From Devosia sp. (lineage in GTDB: Bacteria; Pseudomonadota; Alphaproteobacteria; Rhizobiales; Devosiaceae): a DNA stretch of 32,477 bases. Numbering within the stretch: position 1 is the first letter of the stretch; the number at the start of each line of letters is the position of its first letter. The stretch covers positions 1 to 32,477 of the forward strand of contig NZ_JAQGJV010000090.1 in NCBI RefSeq assembly GCF_028290435.1, given 5' to 3'. The translations under genes and the position numbers were made by a program. Shown here piece by piece: positions 27,620 to 32,477 of the stretch. Under the pieces are notes generated by a model. The model saw only the letters and a list, made by a program, of their open reading frames with translations. It made no database searches and had not been told where the DNA came from.

Positions 27620-28081
27620 ATGGCCGACACCGTCGAAGCCAAGGTAACTCACAAATCGCCGGCCCGCGCGGCCGCCATCTATGACGCCTGGCTCGATCCA
27701 CGCCAGATTCGGCTCTGGATGGGGGCGGCGCTCAAGCAGAACGGACTGGCGGGCGAAATGCTCGCCTGCGGCACCGACCCCGTCGTCGGCGGGGCTTTTC
27801 TGTTCACCGACCGGCGCGACGGGCAGGAAGCGCGCCATTGGGGCCATTACCGCCATCTCGACCGGCCCCGGAAAATCGTCTTCACCTGGATCACCAGCGA
27901 TGCGGCGGCCAATGATCCATCCAAGGTGACGCTGATCATCGAGCCCGATCCCGACGGGCCCGGCGCGGTGGTGACGCTCTATCATGAGATGCTCGCCAAA
28001 TGGGACGAGCACCGCGAGCGCACCGAACGGAGCTGGCGGCAGATGCTGGAGCAGGTCGACGTCTTGCTCGCCAAGCCTTGA
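27620..28081 (+). CDS. SRPBCC (AHSA1-type) domain protein
   Basis: A 153-residue small protein with the START/AHSA1 hydrophobic-pocket fold. Seen: TVEAKVTHKSPARAAAIYDAWLDPRQIRLWMG, GGAFLFTDRR, WGHYRHLDRPRKIVFTWITSD, KVTLIIEPDPDGPGAVVTLYHEM and RSWRQMLEQVDVLLAKP as the long C-terminal helix. Members bind small hydrophobic ligands or act with ArsR-type regulators; none is adjacent here. AGAGGAGG directly upstream of the ATG at 27620 fixes the start. The next gene, argC, is 83 bases downstream on the same strand. Confidence 0.9.
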   Translation: MADTVEAKVTHKSPARAAAIYDAWLDPRQIRLWMGAALKQNGLAGEMLACGTDPVVGGAFLFTDRRDGQEARHWGHYRHLDRPRKIVFTWITSDAAANDPSKVTLIIEPDPDGPGAVVTLYHEMLAKWDEHRERTERSWRQMLEQVDVLLAKP

Positions 28082-28164
28082 GCGGCCAAAGCCCTGACCC
28101 GCAGGGTCTTGACCTTGTCATGGGAGAAGTCCATTTACGCAAAACTGGACCCGGGAGCCCGATC

Positions 28165-29115
28165 ATGGTCGCGAAAATTTTCATCGATGGCGAAGCTGGC
28201 ACGACGGGCCTGCAAATCCGCGATCGGCTGGCCGGACGGCGCGACCTCGAACTGCTCTCGATCCCCGCAGATCGGCGCAAGGATATCGGCGCGCGCGCCG
28301 AACTGCTCAACGCCGCCGACGTGGCGATCCTCTGCCTGCCCGATGACGCAGCGCGGGAAAGCGTCTCGCTAATCACCAATTCCACCACGCGCGTCATCGA
28401 CGCCTCTACGGCGTTCCGGACCGATCCCGAATGGGCCTATGGCTTTGCCGAGATGGACAAGGATCAGGCCGATGTGATCGCCAATGCGCGCCTCGTCACC
28501 AATCCCGGCTGCTGGCCGCAGGGGCTAATCGCGGGGCTCCGGCCGCTGGTCGAGGCCCGGCTGGTACCGGCCGATTATCCGATCAGCTATCACGGCGTTT
28601 CCGGCTATACCGGCGGCGGCAAGCAGATGATTGCCGAATATGAGGGCGCTACGACGCCCAGCCAGTACATGCCCTATGCCCTGACCTTCGTGCACAAGCA
28701 CCTGCCCGAAATGGCGTTCTATGCCCGGCTCAACCGCACACCGCTGTTCGAGCCGGTTGTCGGCAATTTCGCGCAGGGCATGACCACCACGGTGCCGCTC
28801 CATCTCGACCTCATGGCGGAGATCTCCACCGGCCGGGATTTGCACGCAGCCCTTGCCGATTACTACGCCTCCATTCCCAATAGTTTCGTGCGGGTTGCTC
28901 CGTTCGCGTCGGGGCAGACCAAGTCGGCAGGGCTCGATCCGCAGGTGCACAATGGCACCAATACGATGACCCTGCATGTGTTTGCCAACGACGACCGCCA
29001 GCAGGCCGTCATCGCCGCCGTCTACGACAATCTCGGCAAGGGCGCCTCGGGCGCCGCGGTGCAGAATTTGAACCTGATGCTGGGTGTGGATGCCGCGATG
29101 GGCCTGGCGGCTTAA
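28165..29115 (+). CDS. argC: N-acetyl-gamma-glutamyl-phosphate reductase (type 2)
   Basis: A 316-residue cytoplasmic enzyme that reduces N-acetyl-glutamyl-5-phosphate to the semialdehyde with NADPH, third step of arginine synthesis. The N-terminus IFIDGEAGTTGLQIRDRL is the nucleotide loop of the shorter type-2 form. The active-site cysteine is Cys116 in NPGCWPQG, followed by YHGVSGYTGGGKQMI and HKHLPEM. The start at 28165 has GGGAG upstream; the open frame further upstream overlaps the SRPBCC end. No other arg gene is adjacent. The 144 bases after it contain a short CCCTCCCCGTCAGGGG palindrome near 29135 and the leuD control region. Confidence 0.97.
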   Translation: MVAKIFIDGEAGTTGLQIRDRLAGRRDLELLSIPADRRKDIGARAELLNAADVAILCLPDDAARESVSLITNSTTRVIDASTAFRTDPEWAYGFAEMDKDQADVIANARLVTNPGCWPQGLIAGLRPLVEARLVPADYPISYHGVSGYTGGGKQMIAEYEGATTPSQYMPYALTFVHKHLPEMAFYARLNRTPLFEPVVGNFAQGMTTTVPLHLDLMAEISTGRDLHAALADYYASIPNSFVRVAPFASGQTKSAGLDPQVHNGTNTMTLHVFANDDRQQAVIAAVYDNLGKGASGAAVQNLNLMLGVDAAMGLAA

Positions 29116-29211
29116 GCTATATTTAGCAGTCGACTCCCTCCCCGTCAGGGGCAGGCGTTACATCGCGTTTGGTGAACCGCCGAACGGATTCCCCCAAACG
29201 CGGCTTGACCG

Positions 29212-29228
29212 CGTACCCAAGAGTACGG
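29212..29228. promoter_or_regulatory. Candidate operator upstream of leuD (CGTACCC-N4-GTACGG)
   Basis: The same arms and spacing as the site upstream of leuC, here following directly after GCTTGACC, so that if TTGACC (29205-29210) is a -35 box the motif fills the promoter spacer. It ends 31 bases before the leuD ATG. Confidence 0.6.
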
Positions 29229-29259
29229 CATGAAAGCCCCAACCAAGGAAGGCTTTCCC

Positions 29260-29865
29260 ATGGACAAGTTCACGACATTGACCGGGGTCGCGGCGCCGCT
29301 GCCGATCATCAATATCGACACCGACATGATCATCCCCAAGCAGTACCTCAAGACCATCAAGCGGACGGGTCTTGGTACGGCGCTGTTTTCCGAGATGCGC
29401 TACAACGAAGACGGCAGCGAAAACCCCGATTTCGTGCTCAACAAGGCCGCCTATCGCGGGGCCAAGATCATCGTGGCCGGCGACAATTTCGGCTGCGGCT
29501 CCTCGCGCGAGCACGCCCCCTGGGCGCTGCTGGATTTCGGCATCCGCTGCGTGATCTCGACCAGCTTCGCCGATATTTTCTACAATAACTGCTTCAAGAA
29601 CGGCATCCTGCCCCTGGTCGTCTCGCCCGAACAGCTCAAGCTGCTGCTGGACGATGCCGAGCGCGGCGCCAATGCGACGCTGACCGTGGATCTGGAAGCC
29701 CAGACCGTGCGCGGCCCCGATGGCGGCACCCTGCATTTCGACATCGATCCGAGCCGCAAGCAGATCCTGCTCGAAGGCCTCGACGATATCGCCGGCACGC
29801 TGAAATCCGACCCGGCAATCTCCGGCTTCGAAAACCAGATGGCCGAAAACCGCCCCTGGCTCTAA
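29260..29865 (+). CDS. leuD: 3-isopropylmalate dehydratase small subunit
   Basis: A 201-residue swivel-domain subunit partnered with LeuC. Seen: [39 protein letters not shown], the substrate-specifying [15 protein letters not shown] loop and [19 protein letters not shown]. The start at 29260 (AAGGAAGG upstream) gives exactly the usual 201 residues; an ATG ten codons earlier lacks a ribosome site and falls almost on the palindrome. It is the first gene of leuD-ridA-GNAT-leuB, all on the plus strand with gaps of 15, 5 and 15 bases. Confidence 0.97.
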   Translation: MDKFTTLTGVAAPLPIINIDTDMIIPKQYLKTIKRTGLGTALFSEMRYNEDGSENPDFVLNKAAYRGAKIIVAGDNFGCGSSREHAPWALLDFGIRCVISTSFADIFYNNCFKNGILPLVVSPEQLKLLLDDAERGANATLTVDLEAQTVRGPDGGTLHFDIDPSRKQILLEGLDDIAGTLKSDPAISGFENQMAENRPWL

Positions 29866-29880
29866 CCAAAGGCCCAAAGA

Positions 29881-30270
29881 ATGGTTCAGCGCGTTTCTAC
29901 CGGTTCGCCCTTCGAGGCGACGTTTGGCTATTCCCGCGCGGTGCGCCACCAAGACACCGTCTATGTGTCGGGCACGACGGGCTATGACTACGCCACCATG
30001 ACCATGCCGGACGATGTCGGCGTGCAGGCCGCCAACGCGCTGGCCACCATCGACAAGGCGCTCAAGGAAGCCGGCTCATCGCTGCAGGATACCGTGCGGG
30101 TGGTCTATTACATCGGCGACCGCAATGACGTGAACGCCGTCGTGGCCGCCGTCGGCCCGGTATTCCGCGACATCCGCCCCGCTGCCTCGATGCTGATCGT
30201 GCAGATGATCGAAGCCGGCATGAAGGTCGAGATCGAAGTCACCGCCCGCATCGGCGCGGCGAACAGCTAA
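29881..30270 (+). CDS. RidA/YjgF-family protein
   Basis: A 129-residue protein of the Rid (YjgF/YER057c/UK114) family. RidA itself hydrolyses reactive enamine and imine intermediates made by PLP enzymes such as threonine dehydratase, protecting enzymes of branched-chain amino-acid metabolism. Seen: RAVRHQDTVYVSGTTGYD, DDVGVQAANALATIDKALKEAGSSLQDTVRVVYYIGD, and PAASMLIVQMIEAGMKVEIEVTARIG. The last block reads M-KVEIEVTAR, close to the RidA end (xxxxVEIExxA), but the catalytic arginine of true RidA (RxxV) is not clear, so it may be another Rid subgroup (Rid1-7). Placement within the leucine unit suggests a metabolic link. Confidence 0.9.
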   Translation: MVQRVSTGSPFEATFGYSRAVRHQDTVYVSGTTGYDYATMTMPDDVGVQAANALATIDKALKEAGSSLQDTVRVVYYIGDRNDVNAVVAAVGPVFRDIRPAASMLIVQMIEAGMKVEIEVTARIGAANS

Positions 30271-30275
30271 GCGCC

Positions 30276-30689
30276 ATGCAGATCGTGCTCGACGCAGCGC
30301 CAACTGAGGCCGACCGCAAGGCGATCCAGGATGCGCTGGTCGCCTTCAACCGGTCCAAGACCACGCTGCGCGACTATCGCGATGTCGCGGTGCTGATCCG
30401 CGACGACGCTGGCGCCACGATCGGTGGGCTTTCGGGCTACACCTCCTATCGCTGGATGTTCATCGAACTGTTGTTCGTCCCCGAGCACTTGCGCGGCCAG
30501 GATATCGGCACCCAGCTCATGGCTCAGGCCGAGGCCCATGCGCGATCGCTGGGCCTGGTCGGCATCTGGCTCGATACCTTCTCGTTCCAGGCGCGCCCGT
30601 TCTACGAAAAGCTGGGCTATTCGGTGTTCGGCACGATTCCGGATTACCCGCCCGGCGGCGCCCGCTATTTCCTGTCCAAAACCCTCTAG
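30276..30689 (+). CDS. GNAT family N-acetyltransferase
   Basis: A 137-residue acetyltransferase. The central strands VAVLIRDDAGATIGGLSGYTSYRWMFIELLFVPEHLRG lead to the acetyl-CoA loop RGQDIGTQLMAQAEAHARSLG (an R/QxxGxG/A type), and FQARPFYEKLGYSVFGTIPDYPPG gives the C-terminal elements. The substrate is unknown. It starts five bases after the RidA-family stop and ends 15 bases before leuB, so it is within the leucine unit, although nothing known ties this family to leucine synthesis. Confidence 0.9.
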   Translation: MQIVLDAAPTEADRKAIQDALVAFNRSKTTLRDYRDVAVLIRDDAGATIGGLSGYTSYRWMFIELLFVPEHLRGQDIGTQLMAQAEAHARSLGLVGIWLDTFSFQARPFYEKLGYSVFGTIPDYPPGGARYFLSKTL

Positions 30690-30704
30690 GTCCGCGAGAT
30701 CACC

Positions 30705-31802
30705 ATGACCCATTCCCTGTTCCTGCTTCCCGGCGACGGCATCGGCACTGAAATCATGGTGGAGGTGGAAAAGGTCATCGCCTGGACCAATGCCGAACAG
30801 CTCACCGATTTTGTCACCGATAGCGGCCTGGCGGGCGGCTCGGCATACGACAAGCATCAGGTGGCGATCACCGACGAAGACACCGCCAAGGCGCTGGCCG
30901 CCGATGCGGTGATTTTTGGCGCCGTGGGCGGGCCGAAGTGGGACAACGTCCCCTATGAGCATCGTCCGGAAGCCGCGCTCCTGCGCCTGCGCAAGGAAAT
31001 GGCCGTGTTCGCCAACCTGCGCCCCGCCATCTGCTATCCGGCTTTGGCCGATGCCTCCTCGCTCAAGCGCGAACTGGTCGAAGGCCTCGATATCCTGATC
31101 GTGCGCGAATTGACCGGCGGCGTCTATTTCGGCGAGCCCAAGACCATTACCGATCTCGGCGACGGGCAGAAGCGCGCCATCGATACCCAGGTCTACGAGA
31201 CCTACGAAATCGATCGCATCGCCCGCGTGGCGTTCGACCTGGCGCGCACCCGCAACAATCGTGTCCATTCGGCCGACAAGAAGAACGTCATGAAGTCGGG
31301 CGTGCTGTGGGACGAAGTGGTCAAGGGCGTCGGCAAGGACTATCCCGACGTCAAGCTGGAGCACATCCTGGCCGATAACGCCGCCATGCAGCTCGTGCGG
31401 AACCCCAAGCAGTTCGACGTCATGGTCACCGACAACCTGTTCGGCGATATCCTCTCCGACGTTGCCGCCATGCTGACCGGCTCGCTCGGCATGCTGCCCT
31501 CGGCCTCGCTGGGTGCGCCCGACGCGGTCACCGGCAAACGCAAAGCCTTCTACGAACCCGTGCATGGTTCGGCCCCCGACATCGCTGGCCAGGGCATTGC
31601 CAATCCCATCGCCATGATCGCGTCGTTTGCGATGGCATTGCGTTACTCGTTCAACATGATCGAACTGGCCGACAAGATCGAAGGCGCTATCGCCGCCGTG
31701 CTGGACGACGGCCTGCGTACCGGCGATATCGCCCAGGACAACCGCAAGCGGGTTGGGACTGAAGAGATGGGCGCGGCAATTTTGGCGAAGCTGAAGGCTT
31801 AG
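30705..31802 (+). CDS. leuB: 3-isopropylmalate dehydrogenase
   Basis: A 365-residue NAD-dependent cytoplasmic enzyme that oxidises and decarboxylates 3-isopropylmalate. Seen: [19 protein letters not shown] at the N-terminus, [36 protein letters not shown] with substrate-binding arginines, [12 protein letters not shown], the acidic metal site [31 protein letters not shown] and [23 protein letters not shown]. The length matches the bacterial type (350-370). It is the last gene of leuD-ridA-GNAT-leuB. No T-rich terminator is visible; the paired hairpins 50-120 bases downstream may stop or protect the transcript. Confidence 0.98.
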   Translation: MTHSLFLLPGDGIGTEIMVEVEKVIAWTNAEQLTDFVTDSGLAGGSAYDKHQVAITDEDTAKALAADAVIFGAVGGPKWDNVPYEHRPEAALLRLRKEMAVFANLRPAICYPALADASSLKRELVEGLDILIVRELTGGVYFGEPKTITDLGDGQKRAIDTQVYETYEIDRIARVAFDLARTRNNRVHSADKKNVMKSGVLWDEVVKGVGKDYPDVKLEHILADNAAMQLVRNPKQFDVMVTDNLFGDILSDVAAMLTGSLGMLPSASLGAPDAVTGKRKAFYEPVHGSAPDIAGQGIANPIAMIASFAMALRYSFNMIELADKIEGAIAAVLDDGLRTGDIAQDNRKRVGTEEMGAAILAKLKA

Positions 31803-31848
31803 GGCTGCATTCCCGGCATCTTCCTACCTGAAGCCAATCTCACCCCAT

Positions 31849-31931
31849 CCACCCCTTCCCGCGGGCTTGACCCGCGGGCCTCAGTGGCCGACCACAATGA
31901 CCGCGGGTCAAGCCCGCGGGAAGACCGGTGG
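31849..31931. repeat. Paired-hairpin REP-like element, copy 2
   Basis: Hairpins at 31858-31878 (CCCGCGGG, loop CTTGA) and 31901-31918 (CCGCGGG, loop TCAAG) face each other around a 22-base spacer, with CCACC and GGTGG outside. The loops and the flank GAAGACCGGTG are identical to copy 1. It sits just downstream of leuB, first of two elements in the 647-base gene-free tail. Confidence 0.85.
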
Positions 31932-31962
31932 GAGACATTGTCCGATCCGCCGGATCAAGAGC

Positions 31963-32103
31963 CACCCCGCCTCACCCCATCAAGAGGGAGGTGTCTCTCC
32001 ACTCTAGTGCGTGATTGGGGTCAAGCCGCGGCTATCGGCACTCGATGCAGTTCCACCCACCGGCAGACACCTCCCCCTTGATGGGGGAGGCAGGGAGGGG
32101 GTG
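31963..32103. repeat. Composite palindromic repeat, copy C
   Basis: Right core at 32058-32103 as in copies A and B; the left arm (31963-31996, with CACCCC, CCCCATCAAG and GGGAGGTGTCTC) is decayed, and the centre is longer (about 60 bases). TGTCTCTCCACTC and ACTCGATG in the centre match copy B wording. It is second of two elements after leuB. Confidence 0.8.
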
Positions 32104-32321
32104 CGGTTAGGCCCCGATCTATCCCACTTACCCAAGTAATCCTCGCCCCCTCTACCCCGCTGCACAATCACCCCCGATATCTCCACAATGGCTGCGGGTT
32201 CGCGACGAACGGCTGTGGGGAGTTTGGTGGGAGGGGAATGCGGTCGCGCGATCCCTGGGCCAGCGCGACGTTCGTCTCCTGAAACAATGGAGGCCACGTT
32301 CGGGCGGCCAGAAACCCCATC

Positions 32322-32381
32322 GCATGCGGCGAGACGTGTCTCGCTTATCTACAAAACCATGAGGCAAGTCTCGCCGCATGC
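32322..32381. repeat. 14-bp inverted repeat with an alternative inner partner
   Basis: GCATGCGGCGAGAC (32322-32335) and its exact complement at 32368-32381 flank 32 bases. GCGAGAC at the left can also pair with GTCTCGC at 32338-32344, only two bases away. It lies about 70-130 bases upstream of the new gene at 32450. A minus-strand open frame covering this region (32152-32451) is not supported as a gene. Confidence 0.55.
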
Positions 32382-32411
32382 CGCAGTCTTCGAGCCGTCC
32401 CGCTCTGCGGG

Positions 32412-32436
32412 CAAATCGATCCAGTGGATCGATTTG
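32412..32436 (+). other. Perfect hairpin just before the last gene's ribosome site
   Basis: CAAATCGATCC and GGATCGATTTG pair perfectly (11 bp) around AGT, with the Shine-Dalgarno AGGAGAGAAGG immediately following. It could be an operator, a transcript-stabilising or terminating structure, or a chance palindrome. Confidence 0.55.
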
Positions 32437-32449
32437 AGGAGAGAAGGCC

Positions 32450-32477
32450 ATGAGAGCTACGCTCGAATGGCAAGGAA
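32450..32477 (+). CDS. 5' end of an unidentified gene (partial, cut by the window)
   Basis: ATG at 32450 preceded by the strong ribosome site GGAGAGAAGG two to ten bases upstream; the frame reads MRATLEWQG to the window end. The start resembles OsmC-type proteins (a short beta strand with an xxWxG pattern), but nine residues do not support a family. The preceding 346 bases from the end of copy C have no gene and hold the two inverted repeats listed above. Confidence 0.55.

Noticed and set aside
28109..28137. Promoter for argC at TTGACC
   Set aside because: The -35-like box is good, but the best -10 at correct spacing (CATTTA) matches only two consensus bases.
19802..32103. CRISPR array from the repeated CCTCCCCC blocks
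   Set aside because: Copies are kilobases apart, palindromic and without regular spacers; no cas genes are present.
32152..32451. Minus-strand 99-codon open frame covering the end of the window
   Set aside because: It runs through inverted repeats, overlaps the start and ribosome site of the plus-strand gene at 32450, has no ribosome site of its own and reads as an Arg/Pro/His-rich translation. Its wording felt familiar, probably because the underlying DNA is a dispersed repeat.

Overview
The window is a GC-rich, gene-dense chromosomal segment of an alphaproteobacterium. Gene content and order (aconitase divergent from ccmABCDG; DUF1674 divergent from htpX; htpX-rsmB-heparinase-purH; leuC and leuD-leuB nearby) point to Hyphomicrobiales, and overall the proteins look Devosia-like. 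The genus is an inference from pattern memory. Almost everything is housekeeping. I see no prophage, insertion sequence with a transposase, CRISPR array, tRNA or rRNA.

Layout. Positions 1-2.1 kb hold the tail of an unknown gene, a LysE-type exporter, a 52-residue Pmp3/YqaE membrane peptide and rlmN. From 2.4 to 6.8 kb there are two tandem exported IalB-family proteins, the RNA cyclic phosphodiesterase thpR, a Bax-inhibitor-1 membrane protein with a long leader, two GNAT acetyltransferases and a DUF2794 protein. A 412-base gene-free stretch (6841-7252) carries three separate inverted-repeat structures. From 7.3 to 9.3 kb come an exported DUF1223 thioredoxin-like protein, a VOC protein and an exported orphan protein. 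acnA (9.4-12.0 kb) is divergent from the overlapping cytochrome c maturation genes ccmA-B-C-D-G (12.2-15.0 kb). Then come a small two-helix membrane protein, DUF1674 (SDHAF4-like), htpX, rsmB, a heparinase II/III-like protein and purH (up to 21.6 kb). On the minus strand a flippase and an ATP-grasp ligase form a small envelope-polysaccharide-like pair (21.7-24.2 kb).

The last third is amino-acid and nucleotide metabolism: leuC plus a zincin-like metallopeptidase, an orphan 99-residue protein, deoD, an SRPBCC protein, argC, and the unit leuD-ridA-GNAT-leuB. A 647-base gene-free tail (31803-32449) holds two repeat elements and several inverted repeats, followed by the first nine codons of a new gene at the window edge.

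How the genes work together: leuC and leuD encode the two subunits of isopropylmalate isomerase and leuB the next enzyme. The two transcription units are about 3.4 kb apart but share an identical spaced palindrome, CGTACCC-N4-GTACGG, in their upstream regions; I regard this as the best regulatory find in the window. DUF1674, acnA and the Ccm proteins all serve respiration or the TCA cycle. The other notable signal is two families of intergenic palindromic repeats, one with compensatory changes in its hairpin stems and one a composite palindrome of 100-140 bases present in three copies, plus several solitary structured elements that no gene explains.
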